A DNA stretch of 64,000 nt from Nonomuraea maritima (GTDB lineage Bacteria; Actinomycetota; Actinomycetes; Streptosporangiales; Streptosporangiaceae). Location of the stretch: the NCBI RefSeq assembly GCF_900100395.1, contig NZ_FNFB01000007.1:124001-188000 (forward strand). Reading direction: 5' to 3'. Of the stretch, positions 26,324 to 34,835 are shown piece after piece (the first letter of the stretch is position 1; each line of letters begins with the position of its first letter). A program made the translations under genes and the position numbers. Under the pieces are notes generated by a model that saw only the letters and a program-made list of their open reading frames with translations, made no database searches and was not told where the DNA came from.

Positions 26324-27171
26324 GACCCTCCAAGATCCTCGAACAGCGCGAGCGCCGCGGCCGTGTTGGACGCGGGCACGTGGTAGGTGTCGTGGACGCG
26401 CGCGATCCTGTCGCTCAGCGCGCCGCGCATGACGAGCCACATGATGAGCTCCATACCCTCGGTGCCGGCCTCGCGGATGTAGTCCTCGCGGGTGAGCGCG
26501 GCCAGCTTCTCCGGCTCCGACTCGATCGACTGGAGGAACATGCGGTCGAACGCGGAGTTGATGAGCCCGGCCCGCGCGCCGGCGAGCTGGTGCGACATGC
26601 CGCCGGTGCCGAACACCGCGACCTTCATGTCCCGCGGGAACGACCGGATCGCCGCCCCGAGCGCCCTGCCCAGCGCGTAGCAGCGGGCCGCCGTCGGCTG
26701 CGGGTACTGGATCACGTTCACCAGCACCGGCACCACCGCGCACGGCCACGACTCACCCGGGTCAGGGCAGTACACCGACAGCGGCACGGTCAGCCCGTGG
26801 TCGACGTCGAGCCGGTGGAAGGTGGCGAGGTCGAACCCGGCGTCCACGAGCTCGCCCACGAGGTGCGCGCTCAGCTCGGGGGAGCCGGTGACGTGCGGCA
26901 CCGGCCGGCGGCCCCACCCCTCGTCGGCCACCTCGTAGGACGCGGCGGTGCCGATCCCGAAGGTGGGCACCAGGTCCAGGCCGACGGCGTTCGCGTGGTC
27001 GTTGTAGATGATCACGGCCACGTCGGGCGTGCGCTCGGCCATCCACGCGCGCGCGGGCCCGTAGCCGTCGAACAGCGGTTTCCAGTACGGGTCGGCGGTC
27101 TTGCCGTGGTCCATGGCGGCGCCGATGGACGGCACGTGCGACGTCGCCAGACCCCAGATGATCTCAGCCAA
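26320..27171 (-). CDS. ligB: class III extradiol dioxygenase, catalytic (LigB-like) subunit
   Basis: The enzyme cleaves protocatechuate or gallate between C4 and C5 using Fe(II) and O2. The product has 283 residues from TTG at 27171 (GGAGG 1-5 bases upstream), which puts a histidine at 12 in GLATSHVPSIG, matching iron ligand His12 of Sphingobium LigB. The second iron histidine is in IIYNDHANAV (residue 59). The acid-base histidine is in GTGGMSHQLAG and a C-terminal glutamate ligand probably in EAGTEGMELI. It overlaps the ligA-like gene by 8 bases. Whether the substrate is protocatechuate or gallate cannot be decided from sequence. Confidence 0.9.
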   Translation of the reverse strand: MAEIIWGLATSHVPSIGAAMDHGKTADPYWKPLFDGYGPARAWMAERTPDVAVIIYNDHANAVGLDLVPTFGIGTAASYEVADEGWGRRPVPHVTGSPELSAHLVGELVDAGFDLATFHRLDVDHGLTVPLSVYCPDPGESWPCAVVPVLVNVIQYPQPTAARCYALGRALGAAIRSFPRDMKVAVFGTGGMSHQLAGARAGLINSAFDRMFLQSIESEPEKLAALTREDYIREAGTEGMELIMWLVMRGALSDRIARVHDTYHVPASNTAAALALFEDLGGS

Positions 27172-27508
27172 ACCTCCGCCCTCCCGCGCGCAGGGCCGCG
27201 GTGAACTCCTCGGCCGACATGCCGGTGAACACGCCACCGAGATGCTGCATCGACTTGCCGTCCAGCACCGCGAGCTTGAACGTGTAGAAGATCGACGCGC
27301 CGAGGTCCAGCATCCCGGTCCAGTCGCGGTCGAGGATCGCCCGCTTCTGCTCCGGCGACAGGCCGTGGGCGTCGCAGTAGGCGGCCTCGTCCGCGGTGAA
27401 GCGGCGCCGGTTGTCCGGGTCGGTCAACGACGCGCACAGGCGGTTGATCGCATAGCCCCGCCGGGTCGCCGTCAGGTCGTTCAGGTAGTTGTCCCGGGCC
27501 TCGGTCAT
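27164..27508 (-). CDS. ligA: extradiol dioxygenase small (LigA-like) subunit
   Basis: The product has 114 residues, all alpha, of the LigA family that caps the LigB active site in protocatechuate 4,5-dioxygenase. Family features are YAINRLCASLTDPDNRRRFT, a DEAAYCDAHGLSPEQKRAIL stretch, and LGASIFYTFKLAVLDGKSMQ. It lies 28 bases after the MetF-like gene and overlaps ligB, so the two subunits are co-translated. Confidence 0.88.
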   Translation of the reverse strand: MTEARDNYLNDLTATRRGYAINRLCASLTDPDNRRRFTADEAAYCDAHGLSPEQKRAILDRDWTGMLDLGASIFYTFKLAVLDGKSMQHLGGVFTGMSAEEFTAALRAGGRRFG

Positions 27509-27536
27509 GGTCGCCGGCCCTTCGGATGGTGGGCAG

Positions 27537-28433
27537 TCACGCGGTCTCCTCCCGCTCGCTTCCGTCCTGCGCGTCCTGTGTGGCGAGCGCGGCGAGGAGC
27601 CGCCGGCGCCACCGTTCCGTCCCGCTCAGCTCACCGAAGGTGAAGACGTGCAGCCCGCGGACGTTGCCGCCGGTCCGCCGCGCGGCGACGCCCAGCCGCC
27701 GGGCCAGCGCGGTCGGGTCGTAGCCGCCCGGGACCAGCAGCCGCCACAGCAGGCTCTGCTGCTTGCGCAGGAACCGAGCCGACTGCCCCAGCCCGATGCC
27801 CGCCGTGACGCGGACGAGCTTCTGCCTGTTCACCGGGCCTGGAATGCCGGCGTGGACGGGCAGGCCGACCCCCGCCGCGGCGAGCCCGGCGGCCCAGCCC
27901 GCGGTGACGCCGGCGTCGAAGCAGATCTGGGTGATGACGTGCGTAGCCAGCGGCGCCTTCTGCTTCAGCGCCAGGCCGAGCGCCTGCTTCGTGACGGACG
28001 GATGCCCTTCCGGATACCCGGCGATCCCCACCTGATCGAACGGGTGCCGGGCGTCCTCCATGGCGCGCAGCAGCGCGTACGCGTCGGCGAACCGGCCGGC
28101 CGGCCGTGGGGCGTCGCCGCCGATCACGAACACCGACCGCACCCCCGCCTCGCGCAGGCGGGCGACGACGTCGCCGACGTGCGCCTGGTCCAGGAACTGG
28201 CGCGCGGGCAGGTGCGGGGCGACGGCGTAGCCGTGCCCCGCCAGCCGCCCGGCGAGGTCCAGCGTCGGGTCGAGACCTCTCGCCTCGGTCACCGTGACGG
28301 TCAGCGGGACGGTGACCGGCACGTGCTCCAGCACGTCCTGCTCGGTGCGGCGCAGCGGCACCACCTCATAGCTGATCCGGCGCAGCAGCTCCGCCAGGGA
28401 GGAGGTGGGGGACCTCCAGGCTTCCTGCCTCAC
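27537..28433 (-). CDS. methylenetetrahydrofolate reductase-like protein (MetF family)
   Basis: The product has 298 residues from GTG at 28433; no good ribosome-binding site is visible and TTG at 28451 is an alternative. The TIM-barrel flavoprotein pattern is recognisable: VFVIGGDAPRPAGRFADAYA, then IAGYPEGHP, then KAPLATHVITQICFD. MetF interconverts 5-methyl- and 5,10-methylene-tetrahydrofolate. Placed first in an operon with ring-cleavage genes and divergent from a LigM-like demethylase, it most probably recycles the methyl-tetrahydrofolate made by O-demethylation, as metF beside ligM does in Sphingobium. Confidence 0.82.
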   Translation of the reverse strand: MRQEAWRSPTSSLAELLRRISYEVVPLRRTEQDVLEHVPVTVPLTVTVTEARGLDPTLDLAGRLAGHGYAVAPHLPARQFLDQAHVGDVVARLREAGVRSVFVIGGDAPRPAGRFADAYALLRAMEDARHPFDQVGIAGYPEGHPSVTKQALGLALKQKAPLATHVITQICFDAGVTAGWAAGLAAAGVGLPVHAGIPGPVNRQKLVRVTAGIGLGQSARFLRKQQSLLWRLLVPGGYDPTALARRLGVAARRTGGNVRGLHVFTFGELSGTERWRRRLLAALATQDAQDGSEREETA

Positions 28434-28465
28434 AGCAGACCAGTAGAGCAAAGGCCCCCGGAGGT

Positions 28466-28505
28466 GTCGTCGGGCATTGCGCCGGAGCCGAGTGCGACAA
28501 ATGAC
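28466..28505 (-). promoter_or_regulatory. conserved element upstream of the MetF-like gene
   Basis: The sequence from GTCGTCG to GCGACAAATGAC closely matches 33260-33300 upstream of the aldehyde dehydrogenase gene, including an identical 12-mer GCGACAAATGAC and the flanking GCCGA. It begins 33 bases before the GTG start, where a promoter or activator site belongs. Confidence 0.5.
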
Positions 28506-28622
28506 CGAGACGCGGGCGGCCGTCCGGCACTTCCGGCAGGCACGTCCCGGCGGGTAGACGCCCCGGACGTGGCCGCCGCCGACGCCCAGGACGTGCCGGA
28601 ACGGCGAAGGCCGCTGGGCCGA

Positions 28623-28632
28623 ATGACGTAGA
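28623..28632 (+). promoter_or_regulatory. ATGACGTAGA word upstream of galB
   Basis: The same 10-mer occurs at 41296-41305 upstream of the MHS-type transporter, and ATGACGTAC at 33296-33304 upstream of the aldehyde dehydrogenase. It may be a shared regulator site; the evidence is recurrence only. Confidence 0.3.
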
Positions 28633-28719
28633 CCGGACCGGTCTTCGGGCCCTGACCCCGGAGGCGTCGGGGCTCCTACCGTCCTAGGTGGCGGCCGAGC
28701 ACTGCGAAGGAGATGCCGG

Positions 28720-29442
28720 ATGGGTTCGTTGCTGGTGGTCAGTGCCCACGCCGGGGACTTCGTGTGGCGGGCGGCGGGCGCGATCGCGCTCGCGACCTCC
28801 CGCGGCGACCGCGCCAAGGTGCTGTGCCTGACGTACGGCGAGCGCGGCGAGTCGGCGAAGGCCTGGCGCGAGGGCCGGACGCTGGAGGAGATCAAGGAGC
28901 TGCGGCGGGTGGAGGCGTCCGCGGCGGCCGAAGTCCTGGGCGCGGAGATCGAGTTCCTCGACGCGGGGGACTACCCGCTGCTGGAGACCCCGGAGCTGGT
29001 GGACCGGATCGCGCGCGTCTACCGCGAGGTCGAGCCCGCCGTGGTGCTGACGCACCCGACGGAGGACCCGTACAACCAGGATCACCCCGCGGCGGCCCGG
29101 ATGGCGCTGCACGCGCGGGTGCTGGCGCAGGCGGCCGGGTACGACGCGCCGGGCGAGCCGCTCGGGGCGCCGCCGGTGTTCTTCTTCGAGCCGCACCAGC
29201 CCGAGCAGTGCGGCTTCCGGCCGGACGTGCTGCTCGACATCACCCCCGTGTTCGACGCCAAGCGCAAGGCGATGGAGTGCCTGCCGGCCCAGCAGCACAT
29301 GTGGGAGTACTACACCGACCTGGCCAGGCGGCGCGGCGTGCAGCTCAGACGGAACGCGGGGCCGAACCTCGGCCTGCCGCACACCACCATGGGAGAGGCG
29401 TACATGCGGCTGTACCCCCAGGTCACCGGGACCCTGTCATGA
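28720..29442 (+). CDS. galB: 4-oxalomesaconate hydratase (GalB-like, PIG-L/LmbE family)
   Basis: The product has 240 residues. It belongs to the zinc-dependent PIG-L/LmbE fold, but with the GalB-type metal motif VVSAHAGDFVWRAAGAIALA instead of the AHPDD of true deacetylases, and DPYNQDHPAAAR downstream. In Pseudomonas putida, GalB hydrates 4-oxalomesaconate to 4-carboxy-4-hydroxy-2-oxoadipate. The gene overlaps the GalC-type aldolase by ATGA, the next enzyme of that route, which strongly supports the call over a sugar deacetylase. Confidence 0.88.
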   Translation: MGSLLVVSAHAGDFVWRAAGAIALATSRGDRAKVLCLTYGERGESAKAWREGRTLEEIKELRRVEASAAAEVLGAEIEFLDAGDYPLLETPELVDRIARVYREVEPAVVLTHPTEDPYNQDHPAAARMALHARVLAQAAGYDAPGEPLGAPPVFFFEPHQPEQCGFRPDVLLDITPVFDAKRKAMECLPAQQHMWEYYTDLARRRGVQLRRNAGPNLGLPHTTMGEAYMRLYPQVTGTLS

Positions 29443-30134
29443 GGAACGTGATCGTCACCGACCCGCCGCGCGCCGACCTCGACCGCGTCACCGAGCTGTC
29501 CCGGTACGGGGTCGCCACCGTCCACGAGGCGCTCGGCCGCGTCGGCTACCTCGGGCCGCGGCTGCGCCCCGTCCACCTGGGGTCACGGATCGGCGGCACC
29601 GCCGTCACCGTGCTGTGCTGGCCGGGCGACAACCTCATGATCCACGCCGCGGTCGAGCAGTGCCGGCCCGGGGACGTCCTCGTCGTCACCACCACATCCC
29701 CGTGCACGGACGGCCTGTTCGGCGAGTTGTTCGCCACCGCCCTGCGGCTGCGCGGGGTGCGCGGGCTCGTCACCTCGACCGGGGTGCGCGACGTCGCCGA
29801 GCTGCACGCGATGGGCTTTCCCGTCTGGTCGGCCGCCGTCAGCGCGCAGGGCACGGTCAAGGCGACGGCCGGCTCGGTCAACGTGCCGATCACCGTCGAG
29901 GGGCAGCTGATCAGGGCCGGTGACGCGATCCTGGCCGACGACGACGGCGTGATGGTGGTGCCCCGCGAGGACGTCGCCCACGCCGTCGGGGCAGCGCAGG
30001 CCCGCCTCGACAAGGAGGAGGCGACGCGGCGGGCGTTCCGCGACGGCGAGCTCGGGCTCGACCGCTACGGCCTGCGCGCCAAGCTCGCCGAACTCGGCGT
30101 CGAGTACGTGAGCGCCGACAAGGACGACCGCTGA
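29439..30134 (+). CDS. galC: 4-carboxy-4-hydroxy-2-oxoadipate aldolase (GalC/LigK type, RraA fold)
   Basis: The enzyme splits 4-carboxy-4-hydroxy-2-oxoadipate into pyruvate and oxaloacetate. The product has 231 residues, the LigK/GalC length. The RraA-fold signature is seen in GVATVHEALGRVGYLGPRLR and RGVRGLVTSTGVRDVAELHA, which holds the R..D metal/substrate pair. The start ATG at 29439 overlaps the galB stop. RraA itself is shorter (about 160 residues), and the operon context favours the aldolase. Confidence 0.9.
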   Translation: MRNVIVTDPPRADLDRVTELSRYGVATVHEALGRVGYLGPRLRPVHLGSRIGGTAVTVLCWPGDNLMIHAAVEQCRPGDVLVVTTTSPCTDGLFGELFATALRLRGVRGLVTSTGVRDVAELHAMGFPVWSAAVSAQGTVKATAGSVNVPITVEGQLIRAGDAILADDDGVMVVPREDVAHAVGAAQARLDKEEATRRAFRDGELGLDRYGLRAKLAELGVEYVSADKDDR

Positions 30135-30216
30135 TCACCGAACCCCGTGGAGCCGTCCCGCTCCACGGGAACGAGCACGAGGCACCCCCGGCTGGTGCCG
30201 CACGAGAACGGGCTGA

Positions 30217-31620
<1,404 letters not shown>

Positions 31621-31623
31621 GCG

Positions 31624-31652
31624 GTGAAGGGCCGGCCCGGCCGGCCCTTCAC
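31624..31652. terminator. bidirectional hairpin terminator
   Basis: A near-perfect inverted repeat beginning GTGAAGGGCCGG fills the 33-base gap between the convergent ligM and aldehyde dehydrogenase stops. The stem is at least 12 bp with a small loop. Confidence 0.85.
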
Positions 31653-31653
31653 C

Positions 31654-33120
31654 TCACGCGGGCGGGGCGGTCACCACGTGCGGCTCGGTGTAGGCGAGCA
31701 GCCCGTCAGGACCCATCTCGCGGCCCACGCCGCTCTGCCGGAACCCGCCGAACGGCGCCCGGTCGTCGCAGGCGGACGCGTTGGCCTGGTTGATCCACGT
31801 CGTCCCGGTACGCAGCCGCGCGGCCACGGCCGAGGCACGGTCGAGGTCCGGCGACCAGACCGAGGAGCACAACCCCGACCACTCGCCGTTCAGCCGGTCG
31901 ACCAGGCCGTCCAGGTCGTCGTAGGGCAGGATCGGCAGGGCGGGGCCGAACTGCTCCTCCGTGACCACCCGCAGGTCCTCGGCCGGATCGAGGACGAGCG
32001 CCGGACGCAGGTAGTGGCCGCCCGCGGCGACGGCGTCCTCGTCCACGCTGCCGTGCTCGCGGATCTCCGCGCCCTTCGCCCGCGCCTGCTCCACCATCTC
32101 CCGGACGAGGTCGCGCTGCCGCGCGGTGTTCAGCGGCCCCATCGTGGTCGACGAGTCGAGGCCGCCGCCCACGCGCTGCCCGTCGAGAGCGGCGCCCAGG
32201 GCCTCGACCAGCTCCGCGTACCGGGAACGCGGGACGTAGACCCGCTTGACCGCCATGCACACCTGGCCGGTGGTCATGAAGGCGGCCGCGGCGAGGGCCC
32301 CCGCCATCTGCTCGTCCAGCCGGACGTCGTCGAGCAGGACCGCCGGGTCGTTGCCGCCCAGCTCCAGCGTGACCTTGGCCAGCGACTGCGCCGCCAGGCC
32401 CATGACGGCCCGGCCGCCCGCGGTGCTGCCGGTGAACACCACGTGCGCCACCCGGGGGTCGGTGAGCAGCGGCCGCACGGCGTCGTTGGCGCCGGTGACG
32501 ACGTTCAGCACCCCGGGCGGCAGCGCCTCCGCCATCACCCGCAGGGTCTCCACCATCGCGAGTGGCGCGGTGGGCGGCGGCTTCACCACCACCGTGTTGC
32601 CGGCGATGAGCGCGTACGGCAGGCTCGCCCCGAGGATCGCGAGCGGCCAGTTGAACGGCACGATGATGGTGACCACCCCCGCCGGCACGCGGTGAATCCG
32701 CGTGGCGAAGGGCGGGCCCGCGAGCGTGGTCACCGGCGGGAAGCCCTCGACGAGCGTCGCGGCCACCCGCGAGCGGCCCTCGAAGACGGCCACGTCGATC
32801 TGCGACTCGTGCAGGGTCTTGCCGTTCTCCCTGGTGAGCAGCTCGGCGCGGGCGGCGGCCGACGCGGCGAGCGGGTCGAACGCCGCGAGCAGCAGGTCGG
32901 CCCGCTCGGCCGCGGATCGCGCGGCCCAGCCGGGGAAGGCCCCTTGCGCGGCGGCGACGGCGCGTTCGCAGTCGTCAGGGGTGGCCGCCGCCGTCCAGCC
33001 CACGACGGTGTCCGGACGGCTGGGGTCGTGGATCGGGATCCTGTCGTCGGTGGTGACGCTCTCGCCGTTGACGACGAGACCTGTCACGAGCTCGCCGGCG
33101 GACGTCGATTCTGCGGTCAT
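31654..33120 (-). CDS. NAD(P)-dependent aldehyde dehydrogenase
   Basis: The product has 488 residues from ATG at 33120. ALDH landmarks are present: VTIIVPFNWPLAILGASLPY, cofactor loop VVFTGSTAGGRAVM, general base glutamate in TLELGGNDPAVLLDD, the nucleophile cysteine in MTTGQVCMAVKRVYVPRS, and EEQFGPALPILPY. It is not the membrane-bound or CoA-acylating type. Beside demethylation and ring-cleavage genes it most likely oxidises an aromatic aldehyde such as vanillin, syringaldehyde or benzaldehyde. Benzaldehyde would also be the product of the benzoylformate decarboxylase 3 kb away. The substrate is inferred. Confidence 0.85.
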   Translation of the reverse strand: MTAESTSAGELVTGLVVNGESVTTDDRIPIHDPSRPDTVVGWTAAATPDDCERAVAAAQGAFPGWAARSAAERADLLLAAFDPLAASAAARAELLTRENGKTLHESQIDVAVFEGRSRVAATLVEGFPPVTTLAGPPFATRIHRVPAGVVTIIVPFNWPLAILGASLPYALIAGNTVVVKPPPTAPLAMVETLRVMAEALPPGVLNVVTGANDAVRPLLTDPRVAHVVFTGSTAGGRAVMGLAAQSLAKVTLELGGNDPAVLLDDVRLDEQMAGALAAAAFMTTGQVCMAVKRVYVPRSRYAELVEALGAALDGQRVGGGLDSSTTMGPLNTARQRDLVREMVEQARAKGAEIREHGSVDEDAVAAGGHYLRPALVLDPAEDLRVVTEEQFGPALPILPYDDLDGLVDRLNGEWSGLCSSVWSPDLDRASAVAARLRTGTTWINQANASACDDRAPFGGFRQSGVGREMGPDGLLAYTEPHVVTAPPA

Positions 33121-33256
33121 AGGGTTCGCGGCACGGACAGGAGGGGTGTCCGGGTCGCTCCCTCCCTTCGGTCGCGTGGTGCCGGCAAGGGACGGAACTC
33201 CGCCGTGCGAGCTGCCGGCTGGGCGTGTTGCCAGGACGCTATAGCGCCCCGCCGGG

Positions 33257-33340
33257 CGCGTCGTCGCGATAATGCCGCACGGCCGACCGCGACAAATGAC
33301 GTACCTCGCCGCTGCGGGCTCAGCCCGGTGGTCACGAGCG
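33257..33340. repeat. 84-bp segment duplicated at 34083-34158
   Basis: The two segments match at 38 of 45 bases in their first part. They share GGCTCAGCCCGG and ACGAGC farther on, where copy two overlaps the 3' end of the response regulator gene. The copies flank the IS5 scar and truncated hydrolase. Confidence 0.6.
33260..33304 (-). promoter_or_regulatory. conserved element upstream of the aldehyde dehydrogenase gene
   Basis: This is the second copy of the element seen at 28466-28505 (shared GTCGTCG, GCCGA and GCGACAAATGAC), 140-185 bases before the ATG. It extends into ATGACGTAC. A third, more diverged copy lies at 34083-34127 beside the response regulator gene. Confidence 0.5.
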
Positions 33341-33883
33341 CGGGTGCGGTGGGTCGCCGTCCTGTCGCCGTTCCGCGATGAGCAGTGCCGCCGCCTGGTC
33401 CACCGCCTTCCACGGAGCCGGGTCGCTCTGGTAGCCGGTGTGACTGCCGACGCGGGGGACGGGCTCGCCGTACCGGAACCGGCTTGTGGGAGGGTCGAGG
33501 CGACGGAGCAGGTCCTCATTGAAGTACGCGGGGAAGCCCCAGTTGTAGAGCTTGCGTACCGGAGAACCGTAGGTCACGAGCGCCACCCGGTCGCCGGAGC
33601 TGCGCTGGGGTGGCTGCGCGAGAGCTGCCACCGCCAGGACGGATCCCTGGCTGTGGGCGGTCAGCACGACCCGGCCGCCGTTGTCGTGCAGCCACCAGAT
33701 CCGGCGCTGAAGCTCCGGCACCGCCCGCTCGGCGTACGACGGTGGCGCGAACGGGTGATAGGAGCGCGGCCAGAACGTGCCGACGTCCCACAGAACGCCG
33801 ATCACCTTACGACGTTCCGGGTCGGCCCAGCCGGTTCGCAGCAGCAGTATGAGGACGAGTGGAAGCGAGGCGGCGACGGTCGC
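33332..33883 (-). pseudogene. C-terminal fragment of a lipase-like membrane protein
   Basis: About 183 codons of a conserved actinobacterial hypothetical protein remain: one hydrophobic helix (AASLPLVLILLLRTG), VGTFWPRSYHPFAPPSYAER, and a lipase-type nucleophile elbow VVLTAHSQGSVLAVAALA. The protein normally has a long N-terminal membrane part, which is missing here. The frame is instead joined without a stop to an IS5-family transposase fragment, so a chimeric 263-residue ORF starts at 34123. I treat it as debris. Confidence 0.65.
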
Positions 33884-34075
33884 TTTCTTGCGGTGGGCCG
33901 CTTGATCACTCTTCTCCGGGATGACGGCCTTGAGGTGTCGGCGCAGATAGGCACGGTTGGGGCGGGAGGAGTACGCCTTGTCGGCGGCCACCGCGTGCGG
34001 ACGGGTGCGCGGGCGGCCGACGGGCAGGCGGACCTTGATGCGCTCCAGCACCGCGCGAAACTGCGGGCAGCGCCC
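33884..34075 (-). mobile_element. IS5-family transposase remnant
   Basis: Translation on the minus strand gives CPQFRAVLERIKVR, GRPRTRPHAVAADKAYSSRP, NRAYLRRHLKAVIPEKSDQA and AAHRKK, the well-known segment around the second catalytic aspartate of actinobacterial IS5 transposases. Both the N-terminal part and the C-terminal glutamate region are missing. Terminal inverted repeats are not recognisable. It is a scar, not an active element. Confidence 0.8.
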
Positions 34076-34082
34076 CGCCGTG

Positions 34083-34158
34083 CGCGTCCTCGCGAGAGTG
34101 CCGCACGGTGGACCGCGACACATGGCGGGCGTCGCGGCTCAGCCCGGCGGGACGAGCC
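34083..34158. repeat. second copy of the 84-bp duplicated segment
   Basis: Homologous to 33257-33340. It includes the last codons and the stop of the response regulator gene, so the copy at 33257 probably carries the relic of a second regulator gene's end. Confidence 0.6.
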
Positions 34159-34816
34159 CCTCGCGGATCGCCAGCAGCGCGGCCTGCGTCCTGGACGACA
34201 GCTGCAGCTTGGCCAGCACGTTGCTGACGTGGGTGCGGGCCGTGCGCTCGCTGATGGTCAGCTGCGCCGCGATGTCCCGGTTCGACTTGCCCTCGGCGAT
34301 GAGGATGAGGATCTCCCGCTCCCGCGCCGTCAGCGAGGTGAGCCCGACGGGCGGGGCCGTCATCCGCCGGGTCAGCTGGCGGGCGACGGTCGGGTTCAGG
34401 TGCATCCCGCCCGTCACCGCCGCGCGGACGGCCATGGCGACCTCGTCGGGGTCGGCGTCCTTGAGCAGGTAGCCCGCCGCGTCGGCGGCGAGGGCGCCGT
34501 GCACCCGCTCGACCTCGCCGAAGCTGGTCAGTACCACCACCTTGACGTCGGGGTGCGTCCTGGTGATCGTCTCGGTGGCCGCGATGCCGCCCATGCCGGG
34601 CATCTGCAGGTCCATCAGGACGACGTGCGGTAACGGCTGACCGAGCGTGCGCCACTCGTTCAGCAGCGCGATGGCCTGCTCGCCGCTCGCGGCCTCCCCG
34701 ACCATCTCGAAGGACGGCACCGTGGCGATGTAGGCCAGCAGGCCGCGCCGGACGATCGCGTGGTCGTCGACCACCAGGATGCGGATGATGTCCGGCATGG
34801 TCGCGCCGCTGCCCAT
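34139..34816 (-). CDS. two-component response regulator, NarL/FixJ family
   Basis: The product has 225 residues from ATG at 34816 (AAAGGG upstream). The receiver domain is at about 10-130 (RILVVDDHAIVRRGLLAYIA; phospho-acceptor Asp in VVLMDLQMPGMGG; Lys in GYLLKDADPDE). The LuxR-type helix-turn-helix is at 155-215 (LTAREREILILIAEGKSNRD, then TARTHVSNVLAKL). The gene follows the PAS-GAF kinase by 19 bases. Lying between the aldehyde dehydrogenase and the benzoylformate decarboxylase, it is the best candidate regulator of the aromatic genes, and may bind the repeated ATGACGTA element. Confidence 0.92.
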   Translation of the reverse strand: MGSGATMPDIIRILVVDDHAIVRRGLLAYIATVPSFEMVGEAASGEQAIALLNEWRTLGQPLPHVVLMDLQMPGMGGIAATETITRTHPDVKVVVLTSFGEVERVHGALAADAAGYLLKDADPDEVAMAVRAAVTGGMHLNPTVARQLTRRMTAPPVGLTSLTAREREILILIAEGKSNRDIAAQLTISERTARTHVSNVLAKLQLSSRTQAALLAIREGLVPPG

Positions 34817-34835
34817 GGAGATCCCTTTCCGTTGA

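Larger units (their letters stand above)
28434..28719. other. divergent promoter region of the two aromatic operons
   Basis: 286 bp between the MetF-like start (28433) and galB (28720). It holds the 40-bp element at 28466-28505 that recurs upstream of the aldehyde dehydrogenase gene, and an ATGACGTAGA word at 28623-28632 on the galB side. I find no gene in it. Confidence 0.6.

Noticed and set aside
26320..27237. Longer start for the LigB-like subunit
   Set aside because: The added residues are not family-like; the TTG at 27171 places the iron-ligand histidine at residue 12 as in LigB.
28720..29442. N-acetylglucosaminyl deacetylase for the PIG-L-family gene
   Set aside because: The AHAGD motif and the overlapping GalC-type aldolase gene fit 4-oxalomesaconate hydratase better.
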